A stretch of 64,000 bases of DNA from Arthrobacter sp. ISL-5 (GTDB lineage Bacteria; Actinomycetota; Actinomycetes; Actinomycetales; Micrococcaceae), in the NCBI RefSeq assembly GCF_018613835.1, contig NZ_JAGGPM010000026.1:1-64000 (forward strand), read 5' to 3'. Below the pieces are notes generated by a model. The model was not told where the DNA came from. It ran no database searches and saw nothing but the letters and a program-made list of their open reading frames with translations. The translations under genes were made by a program, and so were the position numbers. Every line of letters begins with the position of its first letter. Within the stretch, counting starts at the first letter, position 1. Of this stretch, positions 1-9,032 are shown piece after piece.

Positions 1-74
1 TAGGCACGCGGATCCGTGTTGGCCCGTCACGAACATTGGAACAGGATCCGGCGCTAACGGCCCTGGCTCATGTT

Positions 75-112
75 CGAGGTTCAGGACCAATGCTCGGAAA
101 ACGCACGCTTAG
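75..112 (+). repeat. Left Tn3-type terminal inverted repeat
   Basis: Imperfect 38-bp partner of 941-978. The core AGGACCAATGCTCGGAAAA is identical to the reverse complement of the right repeat; mismatches cluster in the outer eight bases. Confidence 0.7.
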
Positions 113-128
113 ACCCCGCTTAGACCGG

Positions 129-249
129 TGTCGGGAAAGGATCATCTACCGACACCCCGACCCTGCCGGCGACACGCCGCGAAATCCATGTCGAAAACCC
201 GCGCCGGAAATCAATGTCGGCAAACCCTGCGGTACGGGTATTATCGACA
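129..249 (+). promoter_or_regulatory. Candidate res (resolution) site
   Basis: Several TGTCG/CGACA half-sites sit just upstream of the recombinase. Two pairs form inverted repeats: TGTCGG at 129-134 with CCGACA at 149-154 (26-bp span), and TGTCG at 215-219 with CGACA at 245-249 (35-bp span). This spacing resembles resolvase subsites, and the position next to tnpR is the usual one for res. The role is inferred. Confidence 0.5.
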
Positions 250-250
250 C

Positions 251-844
251 ATGTTGATCGGATACACACGCGTCTCCACCGCCGACCAAAACCCCGACCA
301 CCAAACGGACGCCCTCGCACGCGCCGGCGTCGACCCGGCCAACATTTACCTCGACCACGCCAGCGGCGCCAAAGCCAGCAGGCCCGAGCTCGACAAGGCC
401 CTCGCCTCCGCCAACCGGGCCGGTGACCAGCTCGTCATCACCCGCCTCGACAGACTCGGCCGGTCGGTACTCCACCTCGTCACCCTCGGCGCAGATCTCC
501 GGGAACGTGGTGTGGGATTACGTGTCCTCGAGCAAGGCATCGACACCACGACCGCGGAAGGGCGGGCAATGTTCGGGATGCTCTCCGTCCTCGCCGAACT
601 CCAACGAGAACTCATCATCGCCAACACCCGCGACGGCCTCGCGGCCGCCCGCGCCCGGGGACGAACTGGAGGAAGACGCCCCAAACTCACCCCCGACCAG
701 GCCAACCACGCCCAACAGCTCTACGACGCCGGGGACCACACCGTTCAGCGCATCGCCGATCTGCTTCAGGTCCCGCGCTCCACGATCTACGGCCACCTCA
801 ACAAAACAAGCATCGGACGACGCCCCACCGCCGGCACCTCCTGA
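251..844 (+). CDS. Serine recombinase (Tn3-type resolvase)
   Basis: A 197-residue site-specific recombinase of the resolvase/invertase family. The N-terminal catalytic domain begins MLIGYTRVSTADQ with nucleophile Ser9. The RLDRLGRS motif and the GRAMFGMLSVLAELQREL helix follow, and the C-terminus is a helix-turn-helix (about residues 155-190, ending in a DLLQVPRSTIYGHL recognition helix). The frame opens further upstream, but ATG 251 gives the family-standard N-terminus and leaves the upstream TGTCG repeats non-coding. It is the only gene between the 38-bp repeats and presumably resolves cointegrates at the adjacent res-like site. Confidence 0.88.
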   Translation: MLIGYTRVSTADQNPDHQTDALARAGVDPANIYLDHASGAKASRPELDKALASANRAGDQLVITRLDRLGRSVLHLVTLGADLRERGVGLRVLEQGIDTTTAEGRAMFGMLSVLAELQRELIIANTRDGLAAARARGRTGGRRPKLTPDQANHAQQLYDAGDHTVQRIADLLQVPRSTIYGHLNKTSIGRRPTAGTS

Positions 845-940
845 CCAGGCAGAACAGCAGCTCCGACCAGCCTTAGCAGCTTCCTTATTGCACGATTTCG
901 TCCCACTACTGCCCAGGCCCCGTTATCCGGCCCCAACAGG

Positions 941-978
941 CTTAGCGTGACTTTTCCGAGCATTGGTCCTCAAGCCCC
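941..978 (-). repeat. Right Tn3-type terminal inverted repeat
   Basis: On the minus strand this is 38 bp beginning GGGGCTTG and ending GTCACGCTAAG, which fits the length and both end signatures of Tn3-family repeats. Confidence 0.75.
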
Positions 979-1184
979 AATCTAGTCCGGCTGCCCCTGA
1001 CTCACCGCTGAAGCTGACTGCGGCACTGGCGGCGTCGCTTTCCACCGCCGCATGGCCTGGTCAACGGTGATGGGCTGCGCGCTCCGGACCGAATCCCGCC
1101 CCTGTAGGAGGGTGTTTCCTGCCAAAGTGCACACTGCAAACGTCTAACGCGTTTCCAAGCAAAAACATCCAGGCCGGCGGCAGG

Positions 1185-1570
1185 CTTGGTCATCCAAGGT
1201 CGGTAGCGTTTCGAGGCCTTAGTGGCCGGATCGCGCAAAAACCGTACGGATCGGTAGGGGTGTTCATCGAAGCCGGGCATCCGCGGTGCCAGGGCATCTA
1301 CATCGGGCAGTGTCAGTGCCGCGGAGTCCAAAGCTCGCTGCACCAGCCACCACGAAACGCCGAACGAGGAGGCGGCCTCGGCTGCGGCTCTTCCGGATCC
1401 GATTACGGCAGTCACCAGGGCGTCACGGAGCCGGCGGGTGGACCGTGCCCGGGGCGGTGCCTTGGCGGTTTCCTGGGGGTGAATGTTCGGCGCGGGCACA
1501 GATACTCATCGCAGATGTACCGCGCGTTCAGTGCGGCGGGCACGAACGGTGAACGCGGCTGGACAGGCAT
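1185..1570 (-). pseudogene. ISL3-family transposase remnant, frameshifted and truncated
   Basis: Read on the minus strand from about 1570, one frame gives an N-terminal piece with CDEYLCPRRTFT (part of the cysteine-rich region). The reading then shifts frame near 1470-1499 into an HTH-like stretch (FGVSWWLVQRALDSA) and the GFDEH motif, which corresponds to the first catalytic Asp of ISL3 transposases. Similarity stops after RYRPWMT at about 1185, and the following residues look like chance translation. The gene is dead: at least one frameshift and loss of the C-terminal two thirds. The IS1380 element at 1593 lies immediately upstream of it. Confidence 0.6.
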
Positions 1571-1642
1571 AGAAGACCCAGTTGACTCTAAGCCTTGATC
1601 CACCGGTGCTGATCGGGGCGCTGTCGGCGGTTTAAACCGAGA

Positions 1643-1706
1643 ATGCCTGTCTTTTCGCGGAAAATGGGGTTTGTCTAGAACACCTTTTCACCGAAAAGAG
1701 AGGCAT
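1643..1706 (+). promoter_or_regulatory. Leader inverted repeat of IS1380 copy 1
   Basis: ATGCCTGTCTTTTCGCGG (1643-1660) pairs almost perfectly with CCGAAAAGAGAGGCAT (1691-1706). The second arm contains the GAGAGG ribosome-binding-like sequence ahead of the transposase start at 1714, so the folded leader would hide it. IS1380 copy 2 has an equivalent hairpin. The likely role (inference) is to stop translation from transcripts reading in from outside. Confidence 0.5.
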
Positions 1707-1713
1707 CTCGTAG

Positions 1714-3102
1714 ATGGAACTTTCCCATACCGGGGCCTCCTTGTCAGTTTCCTTCGACGAGCCCAACCTTGTGTCGGCCGCAGGCCTGGTCCCGGTCATG
1801 GGACTGGCCCTCGCGGCCGGACTCGGTGACCTCGCCGATGAATGGCTGAGCGTGCCGACCGACAAGGGCGCGAACGCCGGCCGTAAAGTGGCGTCGCTGG
1901 TTGCCGGGATGGTTGCCGGCGCGGATTCCATCGATGACATGGCCCTGCTGCGTCACGGTGGCATGGGCAGGCTCTTCAAGGCCTGCTACGCACCGTCGAC
2001 GTTGGGCTCGTTCCTGCGTTCCTTCACCTTCGGGCACGTCCGCCAGTTGGACGCTGTCGCGTCCCGGTTCCTGAGGAACCTGGCGGCAAAGACCCCGCTG
2101 ATCGGCGGCAGGGCCGGGGAATACACGCTCGTTGACGTGGACGACACGATCATCGAGGTCCACGGGTACAAAAAGCAGGGCTCGGGTTACGGCTACTCCG
2201 GGGTGCGGGGCCTGAACGCGTTGCTGGCCACCGTCAGCACGAAGGACACCGCCCCGGTCATCCTCGCCCAGCGGCTGCGGAAGGGCTCGGCCGGTTCGCC
2301 CCGAGGCGCGGCACGGCTGGTCGCCGATACCCTGGCCACCCTCAAACGGATCCATGGCGGGGCCGCCGGGGAGGTGCTGCTGCGCGCGGACTCCGCGTTC
2401 TACGGATACGCCACCGTCAATGCAGCTGCCAAGGCCGGCGCCGCGGTTTCCATCACGGCCCGCATGGACCCGGCCATCAGGAAAGCGATCGCGGGAATCG
2501 GGGAAGACACATGGCAGCCGATCCAGTACACCGACGCGGTCTTCGACGAAGCGTCGGACCGGTGGATCTCCGCCGCCGAAGTCGCCGAAACACCGTTCTC
2601 CGCGTTCAGCTCCCGCAAACAAGGCGAACGCGTCCCCGGGCGCCTGGTCGTCCGCAGGATCCCGGACCTGAACCCGCACGCCGGTGCCGGACAACCGACC
2701 ATCTTCACTACCTACCGGTTCCACGCGTTCTTCACCACCGGAACCCTGGACACCGTGTCCGCCGACAAAACCCACCGCGGGCACGCGATCATCGAGCAGA
2801 TCAACGCAGACCTGAAAAGCAGTGCTCTGGCTCATCTACCCTCAGGTGTCTTCACGGCCAACGCGGCCTGGCTGGCCCTGGCCGCCATGGCATTCAACCT
2901 CACCCGCGCCGCCCCAACAGCGGCAGGGAACGGGCTGGCGAAGGCCAGAACCGCAACGGTCCGCAGGAAACTGATCAGCGTCCCGGCCCGGATCGCCTCC
3001 TCCGCCCGGAAACTGCGCCTCCACCTGCCCGCGGACTGGCCCTGGGAAAACGCATGGACGGACCTGTCCAACCGGATCTTCACTCAACCGGCAAAGACCT
3101 GA
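1714..3102 (+). CDS. IS1380-family transposase
   Basis: A 462-residue DDE transposase that moves the surrounding IS. Candidate catalytic residues are the Asp of VDVDDTI (about residue 142), the Asp of LRADSAFYG (about 227) and the Glu of HAIIEQINADLK (about 358). The N-terminus (MELSHTGASLSVSFDEPNL) starts right after the leader hairpin and lines up with the expected start of the second IS1380 transposase at 55.6 kb, although the two proteins are clearly diverged. Length and motif order suggest a functional protein. Confidence 0.92.
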   Translation: MELSHTGASLSVSFDEPNLVSAAGLVPVMGLALAAGLGDLADEWLSVPTDKGANAGRKVASLVAGMVAGADSIDDMALLRHGGMGRLFKACYAPSTLGSFLRSFTFGHVRQLDAVASRFLRNLAAKTPLIGGRAGEYTLVDVDDTIIEVHGYKKQGSGYGYSGVRGLNALLATVSTKDTAPVILAQRLRKGSAGSPRGAARLVADTLATLKRIHGGAAGEVLLRADSAFYGYATVNAAAKAGAAVSITARMDPAIRKAIAGIGEDTWQPIQYTDAVFDEASDRWISAAEVAETPFSAFSSRKQGERVPGRLVVRRIPDLNPHAGAGQPTIFTTYRFHAFFTTGTLDTVSADKTHRGHAIIEQINADLKSSALAHLPSGVFTANAAWLALAAMAFNLTRAAPTAAGNGLAKARTATVRRKLISVPARIASSARKLRLHLPADWPWENAWTDLSNRIFTQPAKT

Positions 3103-3250
3103 CCAGCCGCCCCTGACCGAAACAACCAAGGACCACAGTGGAACATCACCGGCAGCGGGGCCGGGCAACTGGGCATGCCCCGAACCCGACCCACCCGAAC
3201 AAACCCAATCCCGGAGTCCTCAACGAGCCCGTCGGTGGATCAAGGCTAAG

Positions 3251-3624
3251 AGACTGCCTTCACTCCGGCGGCCCCTTAAGCCGTTGAGACGACCGCAGAG
3301 ACAGCCGCCGCTCCCGTGGCTCGCTTTTTCGACAGTCTCCGGATATCAAGTCTTCAGCCTGCAGCGGGGATCCGTTGGTAGCTGGCAGAACCAGATCTAA
3401 GTCGCCCTAGTCAAATCAGTAACCCTCCCATATGATACTGAGACAGACACGATCGTACTCTGAAAAGTACTAAAGGGCGCACCTGCCCATCCCGCGACCG
3501 CTTTCATACGCGCCCACCGGCCTAAGCGTAGGCAGATCGCAAGACGAATTCACGCGTAAAGAGACATGGCAAGGCCGCTATCTGGTCGGCTCAGTGACTT
3601 TTGCAGATAACGAGGAGAGGCCAA
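3251..3624. other. Intergenic region upstream of the CocE gene
   Basis: No gene seen. The stretch is noticeably less GC-rich near 3410-3480 and should contain the promoter for the hydrolase-permease pair. The only clear signal is the ribosome-binding site GAGGAG at 3612-3617. Confidence 0.5.
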
Positions 3625-5355
3625 ATGAAGCATGTTTATGAACAGAACGTGAGCCTTGATATGCGGGACGGGGTGTCGCTGGTGGCTGACATTTGGCGCC
3701 CCTTAGAGGGCAAGGCGCCTGCGCTCCTTGTCCGGACACCCTATGGCAAACGAGCGGGATGGAGTTACGGCGGCCCTGGTTTGACACATCCGAGCCTCCT
3801 GGCCCTGGTGAACGCTGGCTACGCCATCGTGCTTCAGGATGTGCGTGGCACATACGCCTCTGAGGGCAAGTTTGAGCCCAAGGTGAACGAGATCTCCGAC
3901 GGCCAAGACACCGTGGCATGGATCATAAGGCAGCAATGGTCGGACGGCAACGTGGGTATGTATGGTGCGTCCTACCTTGGTATGACTCAGTGGGCTTTGG
4001 CAATCAAGGAGACACCGGGCCTTAAAGCCATTGCTCCGATTACGGCAGCTGCAGATTGGTACTCGGAGCTTTGGTACTCAACGGGAGGCGCATTGTCGTT
4101 GAGCTTGGTCACCTCGTGGAACGCGGAAATGTACGCTGCCGAGGAGCGACGTGAGCTGGTCAGCGGAAAACCTGCGGATTCCAGTACCCTGCTGCGGCTA
4201 GAAAAGGCGCTATTGGACCCGCTCTCACTCAACCATGACACGCCAATAGCCGATTTACCGGTGATCGGCACGGGACGGTGGGTTGACGACTGGTTGGCTC
4301 ACCCCGATCTCGACGATTACTGGGCGGCTCAGGACTGGTCGCCCCTGCTCGGCTCGGTGGCTGTTCCGGTCTTAGCCACTGGCGGCTGGTACGATCTCAA
4401 GATTCACGGGACGGTTGCTGACTTCGTGCGGGTCCGCACGCAAGGTTCGACGGAGATTGCACGCGAGGGCTCCCGTCTAATAATCGGACCATGGGAGCAC
4501 GACAGTTTCACGGGGCAGTTCGCAGATCGGCACTTTGGGGTCTTTGGTTTCGGTGATCTGACCGAAGCGCACATCGCTTTCTTCGACCAGACTCTCCGTA
4601 ACCTGGCACCTGGCACCCCCGCCCCCCGGGTTCGGATCTTCGTTATGGGGATTGACCAGTGGCGAGACGAACAGGACTGGCCTCTACCTGACACGTGCTA
4701 CACCGACTATCACCTGCACAGCGGCGGGTCGGCCAACACCCGGACCGGCGATGGCACGCTCAGCGCTGAGCCGTCCTCGACGAAGGCCTACGACGAATTC
4801 CGATACGACCCCCGCGATCCGGTGCCCACCGCCGGAGGCGCCCTTCTACCGAGCGTGGGGGGAATGATTGGGCCTGTGGATCAGCGAGTGGTAGACAGCC
4901 GCGGCGACGTTCTCTGCTACACAGGTCCCGTCCTCGACGAGCCGATTGAGGTCACAGGGCATGTCGAGCTCAAGATCTTCGTCTCCTCCAGTGCGGTGGA
5001 CACCGACATCACGGCCAAGCTCGTGGACGTCTTCCCGGACGGACGTGCCATTAACCTTTGCGATGGGATCCTTAGACTGCGCTATCGCAACGACCTATCT
5101 CGTCCAAAAACACTGTCCCCTGGTGAAATTTACGAGGTGACCGTACCGATGTCGGTGACCTCCAATGTGTTCCTGCCCGGTCACCGCATCCGACTGGACA
5201 TCTCCAGCAGCAATTTTCCTCGCTACGACCGCAACACGAACACCGGCGGCTTCATCGGGCAGGAATCCGTCGATGAAGCGGTAGTTGCCACTAACCGAAT
5301 CCTGCATGGACCAGAGCACCCCAGCCGGCTCGTCCTGCCCGTCATCCGACGCTAA
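3625..5355 (+). CDS. CocE/NonD family alpha/beta hydrolase (S15-like esterase or acylase)
   Basis: A 576-residue serine hydrolase of the CocE/X-Pro dipeptidyl-peptidase superfamily, which cleaves esters or amides. Residues 1-350 form the alpha/beta-hydrolase domain with nucleophile Ser116 in GASYLG, Asp257 in GGWYDLK and His292 in GPWEHDSF, spaced as in cocaine esterase. The C-terminal 220 residues are the jelly-roll domain, ending ISSSNFPRYDRNTNTG. ATG 3625 is preferred over TTG 3601 because it has GAGGAG seven bases upstream. A permease follows after 79 bp, suggesting uptake plus hydrolysis of one substrate. A broken relative lies at 27.5-28.8 kb. The substrate is unknown. Confidence 0.9.
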   Translation: MKHVYEQNVSLDMRDGVSLVADIWRPLEGKAPALLVRTPYGKRAGWSYGGPGLTHPSLLALVNAGYAIVLQDVRGTYASEGKFEPKVNEISDGQDTVAWIIRQQWSDGNVGMYGASYLGMTQWALAIKETPGLKAIAPITAAADWYSELWYSTGGALSLSLVTSWNAEMYAAEERRELVSGKPADSSTLLRLEKALLDPLSLNHDTPIADLPVIGTGRWVDDWLAHPDLDDYWAAQDWSPLLGSVAVPVLATGGWYDLKIHGTVADFVRVRTQGSTEIAREGSRLIIGPWEHDSFTGQFADRHFGVFGFGDLTEAHIAFFDQTLRNLAPGTPAPRVRIFVMGIDQWRDEQDWPLPDTCYTDYHLHSGGSANTRTGDGTLSAEPSSTKAYDEFRYDPRDPVPTAGGALLPSVGGMIGPVDQRVVDSRGDVLCYTGPVLDEPIEVTGHVELKIFVSSSAVDTDITAKLVDVFPDGRAINLCDGILRLRYRNDLSRPKTLSPGEIYEVTVPMSVTSNVFLPGHRIRLDISSSNFPRYDRNTNTGGFIGQESVDEAVVATNRILHGPEHPSRLVLPVIRR

Positions 5356-5434
5356 GCAGACGCGGATACTCAATCAATTCAGTTACCAGGGAACACCCCT
5401 GAGGCACCATCCTGAAACTACAGTCTGGAACATA

Positions 5435-6850
5435 ATGTCTAATCTTGAACTGCCCTCATCCGGAACGACTGACCGCCCAGCGCTGGCGGAATCTGTCCTT
5501 AGCTTTCGGAAGGCTCTCGGCCTGGGCGTTGCCTACCTAGCCGTTGGGCCGAACCTGATTTTCGCACCCACAGTATTCGGGTTGGCAGCCGGGTCAGGAT
5601 CTTCGCTGGCCCTTTTGCTGACAGTGCCGCTAATCGGTTGCCTTGTCTTCGCCATCAGCTATTTTGCACGGCGCTTCGTCGTGACCGGCTCCTTAATGTC
5701 CTACATGGGCGATGCGATCGGAATCAAGTCCAGGGATCTGACCGGCATCAGTCTGCTTCTAGGGTATGTGCTCGCTATCCCAGCGACGGCAATAATTCTG
5801 CTGACCTTCGTCCAGGGCTTGATCGCTGACCTCGGACTCGGGTTGCTAACTGATACCACTTCCCAGCTACTTGTATGTCTTGGCTTGGTAGCCGTCGCCG
5901 CAGCTGTTTCCGCAGTAGGGGTCAACTTCTCGGTCAAATTTGCCGTTGCTTTGTCTTTTATAGGCGTGCCATTAGCGGCACTTCTAATCGCCGGGGTCAT
6001 TGCCAATGGAGGGTTGAACATCAACGACCAAATAGCCATGAACGGAGTTGACCTCACGGGGATTATCAACGGTGTCGTCCTAGTTGTTGTGGCGTTCGCG
6101 GGATTCGAAGGAATCACTGCTCTAGCGAAAGAAACACGCGATCCGGAGCGCAACGTGCCACGACTACTCATCGTAATGATGGCGATCGCGCTGGGTGCCA
6201 TGTTTGTCTCGCTGGTTACACTCACGCCTGTATTTATGAGCCATCTTGATGATTTCAACTCGGGTAAGTCATTTGTGTCCATTCTGTGCGACGCTGCCGG
6301 GATGCAGTGGCTAGCCTTGCCGCTTGATCTAACGATGACCGCCGCATACATGGCTTCGCTCGTGGCCGTGTGCAATGACTCTTCCCGCGTGGTTGCCACT
6401 GCAGGAGTTGATGGCATCTTGCCCCGCGCCTTGAGCAAGATCAATGCGCGAACGAAGACCCCCCTCCGGGCTCTCGTGGCTGTCGTGCTTGTTGGCGCAC
6501 TGGTTCTCATCCTTGCAGAAGCAGCGCTCGGGGCAGGCCCCATCGATCTGCTGGTGAACATTCTCCCGTCCATCGGCTACCTATGGCTTCTCCCATACGC
6601 CGCCATTTGCATTGCCCTCGTCATTTATGCGATCCGTAGCACGAACCTCGGAGGCGCAACAGTCGGAATTATTGGCGCTGCATCAATTGTTTTCGTGACC
6701 ATCTGGAGCGCCACACATGCTCAAGGAATCGTCGCTCAAGTCAGTCCGTACGTCGTTTACGGCGCCGTCTTCATTCTTTTCTTTTTGAAGATGATTCGCG
6801 ATCGGACTTTACGAGTAGGCTCTTCTCCCAAGACAAAAGTCGCTGCCTGA
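5435..6850 (+). CDS. APC-superfamily amino-acid/amine permease
   Basis: A 471-residue membrane protein with about 12 hydrophobic segments. It shows the APC signatures: an N-terminal glycine-rich first helix region (VGPNLIFAPTVFGLAAGSG) and GFEGITALAKETRDPERNVPR near residue 220-240, the conserved APC loop after the sixth helix. It is predicted to import an amino acid, amine or related compound with protons. The frame extends 50 codons upstream into the CocE gene, but ATG 5435 starts a normal-length protein. It is probably co-transcribed with the hydrolase. The substrate cannot be deduced. Confidence 0.85.
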   Translation: MSNLELPSSGTTDRPALAESVLSFRKALGLGVAYLAVGPNLIFAPTVFGLAAGSGSSLALLLTVPLIGCLVFAISYFARRFVVTGSLMSYMGDAIGIKSRDLTGISLLLGYVLAIPATAIILLTFVQGLIADLGLGLLTDTTSQLLVCLGLVAVAAAVSAVGVNFSVKFAVALSFIGVPLAALLIAGVIANGGLNINDQIAMNGVDLTGIINGVVLVVVAFAGFEGITALAKETRDPERNVPRLLIVMMAIALGAMFVSLVTLTPVFMSHLDDFNSGKSFVSILCDAAGMQWLALPLDLTMTAAYMASLVAVCNDSSRVVATAGVDGILPRALSKINARTKTPLRALVAVVLVGALVLILAEAALGAGPIDLLVNILPSIGYLWLLPYAAICIALVIYAIRSTNLGGATVGIIGAASIVFVTIWSATHAQGIVAQVSPYVVYGAVFILFFLKMIRDRTLRVGSSPKTKVAA

Positions 6851-6862
6851 CGCTTACTCGGC

Positions 6863-7021
6863 GAAAACGGCTGGGTGTCCGGGGTCGCTGTGATCGGGGT
6901 GGATCAGCATGTCTGGCGGCACACCCGGCGCGGGGACAAGTACATCACCGTGATCATTGACCCCGGCCCGGTCCGTGACAGGACCGGGCCGGGGTCATTG
7001 CTGGACATGGGGGTTGAGTAG
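6863..7021 (+). pseudogene. ISL3-family transposase internal fragment
   Basis: About 50 codons read VIGVDQHVWRHTRRGDKY and then ITVIIDPGPVRDRTGPG up to a stop at 7019-7021. This is the central part of an ISL3 transposase around the first catalytic Asp (GVD-H-W). No start, zinc-finger or C-terminal portion is present. The repeat-rich stretch at 6957-6998 that could look like a hairpin is simply part of this coding remnant. It belongs to a different ISL3 type from the remnant at 1.2-1.6 kb. Confidence 0.65.
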
Positions 7022-7166
7022 TATCCGTGCAGCCATTGGCGCTAAGCGCTTTGTGAGTGTCAGGCCCGTACAATGCTGGTGTCTCGTGCGAGAGCGGCGA
7101 GTGGTATCTGGACTTCGACGTGAAGTCGGAGACTCCGCCACCGTTCGTCGCCGTCCATGACACTTG

Positions 7167-7781
7167 CTACAGGGCGGCGCTCTCGCGACCGGCGAGGGCT
7201 TGTTGGTGACGGTAAAGAGTGGCACGACTCCATCCGACGAGCCGCGCTGCGTCTTCGGCTGTGCGGCCCTTCGGGCGGGCGTCGGCGGCGATGGCGAGCT
7301 TGTCGGTGATCACCGCCGGATCGGACAGCGGACGGCCAAAGCGAGTGCCGTTCTGCCGAGCGGTCGCGATGCCGGCGTTCACGCGCTCTACGATCAGTTC
7401 GCGTTCGTACTCGGCGAGGGTGGCGAGCATGTTCAGCATCAGCCGGCCCGTCGATGTGGTCGGATCGATGCCATCAGAGATGGAGCGGACATGAATGCCC
7501 CGCTCGCGCAGCAGGTTCACCGTGTTCAGCACATCGATTAGAGAGCGGCCGAGGCGGTCGACCCGCCAGACGACGACGGTGTCACCGGGTTCTGCGTGCT
7601 CGAGTAACTTCCTCATACCTCGACGCTCAACCGCAGTCTTACTCCCGGATGTGACATCGGCGAACACGTCGCGTTTTTGAACGCCGGCTGAAACGAGCGC
7701 ATCGAGCTGCAGTTGCGCATTTTGACTCGATGTGCTCACGCGGGTGTATCCAAGAAGTCTCACTCGCCCATTGTGACTCAC
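7167..7781 (-). CDS. Serine recombinase (resolvase/invertase family)
   Basis: A 204-residue recombinase with nucleophile Ser16 in GYTRVSTSSQ, the WRVDRLGRSL motif, the GRLMLNMLATLAEYEREL dimer helix and a C-terminal HTH (AARLVGWSRATLYRHQQ). It catalyses site-specific cut-and-rejoin reactions, typically cointegrate resolution or inversion. Only limited similarity to the recombinases at 251 and 30651 is apparent, so it comes from a separate element. Upstream (7800-7840) three GAGAC repeats could be part of its target. Its upstream side faces the truncated 3' end of the MFS gene, which suggests that its parental element caused that truncation. Confidence 0.87.
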   Translation of the reverse strand: MSHNGRVRLLGYTRVSTSSQNAQLQLDALVSAGVQKRDVFADVTSGSKTAVERRGMRKLLEHAEPGDTVVVWRVDRLGRSLIDVLNTVNLLRERGIHVRSISDGIDPTTSTGRLMLNMLATLAEYERELIVERVNAGIATARQNGTRFGRPLSDPAVITDKLAIAADARPKGRTAEDAARLVGWSRATLYRHQQALAGRESAAL

Positions 7782-7887
7782 AAACCCCTCACCGTCACCA
7801 ATCTGAGACAGTATCTGGGGAGACGCATTTCCGAGACACTAGTGCCCTCAGAACCACGCGGACCGAAGACAGCGACGGCGCCAGCAA

Positions 7888-9000
7888 TCAGCCGTCTCGA
7901 AAAGCTACTGCGAAGGCGATATAGATGCCGAAAAGGATGCCGGCGGCAAGACCAGCTCCCAGCGTCTGCCCAATGATGAACATCGTGGCGTCCTGTGCGA
8001 GAACGATCACGCCCATCCCGGTGGCCATAAGGACAGCAGCAAGGACAAAGAGTGGTTTGCGCCGCCCGGTCTTGTCGCTGACCCAGCCTGCCAAGGGGGC
8101 AACGAATAGCGCGACGAGGCCGCTGAGCAGGAAGGTGACGAAGAGAGTCCCTGGCAGGTCAGCCTCGGCAATCTTGATCTGGTCCTGCAGGTAGTACACC
8201 GCGTATGTTGCCATGACCCCCAGGCCAAGATTGATCAGGAAGAACGCGAGCAGGAACCAGGCAAAGTCCGGGGATTTGCGCGGGTTGATGTAGAAGCTGC
8301 CTGCGAACTCCTTGAGGGTGAAGGGGGCGCGTTCGCCTGCGGCTGGCTTGTCGTCCTTCATCAGGGCAACCAGGGCGAGCCCGAAGACGATGGCGATGGC
8401 TACCGGGAGCCCGATTTGCGCGAGGATGCTCGTGGGAAACGCCTGGATGAAAAAGATTCCCACCACGGTGGACGCGGCGGAGGCCGTGCCGGAGAGTGCC
8501 CCGACGAGGCCGTGCTGGGATTCGGGGATCCGGTCCGCAACGATGGCGAGCGTCGCTGCGATTGCGGCGTTGATAAAGGCCTGCATGAGAACCCATCCGA
8601 GGATCAACATCGGTATTGAGTCGCTCAGGCCGATAACCGCCGCGCCGACGGTCGTACCGGCGAGGCCGACTACGATCCACGGGCGGCGGCGGCCGAACCT
8701 GCTCCTGGTGCGGTCACTGAGCCGGCCGAAGAAGGGATTGGCGAGTACCGCAACCAGCGTCCCAATGCCGGCGACCAGGGAGTACGTCGTGGTCTTGTTT
8801 ACGGGATCGAGCTCGGCGATGCGTAGTGCCACCGTAATAGTAGCCGGGAGGTTGATCGCCATCCAGATGCCGAACATCGCCAGCGCATATACGCCGATGA
8901 ACAGTGCCCCGACGCGGGGAAGTGCTTCGGGAGCGGCGGATGCCGCGCCCTCAAAGGTTGTGGCGAGCGGGGATTCCGACTCGGGAGGGGTTGCAGTCAC
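7888..9000 (-). CDS. MFS transporter, 3'-truncated
   Basis: A 370-residue major facilitator protein. Residues 35-360 hold about ten membrane helices with the cytoplasmic loop signature GRLSDRTRSRFGRRRPW and a second one, GWVSDKTGRRKPL, in the second half. GTG 9000 is chosen as the start because the longer frame would run through the operator repeats at 9033-9055. The homologous sequence stops at FGIYIAFAV and runs into an unrelated AFRDG tail, so the last helices seem to be missing, probably cut off by the recombinase-bearing DNA. The divergent LacI gene suggests regulation by a sugar-like or glycoside ligand. Function after truncation is doubtful. Confidence 0.7.
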   Translation of the reverse strand: MTATPPESESPLATTFEGAASAAPEALPRVGALFIGVYALAMFGIWMAINLPATITVALRIAELDPVNKTTTYSLVAGIGTLVAVLANPFFGRLSDRTRSRFGRRRPWIVVGLAGTTVGAAVIGLSDSIPMLILGWVLMQAFINAAIAATLAIVADRIPESQHGLVGALSGTASAASTVVGIFFIQAFPTSILAQIGLPVAIAIVFGLALVALMKDDKPAAGERAPFTLKEFAGSFYINPRKSPDFAWFLLAFFLINLGLGVMATYAVYYLQDQIKIAEADLPGTLFVTFLLSGLVALFVAPLAGWVSDKTGRRKPLFVLAAVLMATGMGVIVLAQDATMFIIGQTLGAGLAAGILFGIYIAFAVAFRDG

Positions 9001-9032
9001 AGGGAAGACGTCCTTGGCTTGTCTAACTAAAA

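Larger units (their letters stand above)
75..978. mobile_element. Short Tn3-family derivative containing only a resolvase gene
   Basis: Two 38-bp inverted repeats face each other at 75-112 and 941-978. The right one, read inward, begins GGGG and ends CACGCTAAG, the hallmarks of Tn3-family termini; the left one matches it at about 31 of 38 positions, with most differences at the outer end. Between them lie only a res-like region and one serine recombinase gene; there is no tnpA. The five bases flanking each end differ, so there is no visible target duplication. I read it as a non-autonomous element or a deletion derivative of a Tn3-family transposon that would need a transposase supplied in trans. 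Confidence 0.72.
1593..3245 (+). mobile_element. IS1380-family insertion sequence (copy 1), apparently intact
   Basis: The ends are inverted repeats CCTTGATCCACCG (1593-1605) and its complement CGGTGGATCAAGG (3233-3245). The element is flanked by a perfect 5-bp direct repeat CTAAG at 1588-1592 and 3246-3250, as expected for a recent insertion. The 1653-bp length fits the IS1380 family, and it holds a single full-length transposase gene. It sits directly beside the broken ISL3 transposase. Confidence 0.88.

Noticed and set aside
3625..5355. Calling the CocE homologue a cocaine esterase and the island a tropane-alkaloid pathway
   Set aside because: The family hydrolyses many esters and amides; nothing in the sequence fixes the substrate.
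6957..6998. Long GC-rich inverted repeat that looks like a terminator
   Set aside because: It falls inside an ISL3 transposase coding remnant (DPGPVRDRTGPGS) and has no T-run; the symmetry comes from the coding sequence.
7057..7209. 50-codon open frame with a protein-like composition (ESGEWYLDFDVKSETPP)
   Set aside because: No ribosome-binding site, no known family, and it overlaps the 3' end of a convergent recombinase gene; kept only as a note.
7800..7840. Three GAGAC direct repeats upstream of the recombinase at 7167 as a res site
   Set aside because: They lack the inverted subsite arrangement seen at 129-249; too weak to list as a feature.
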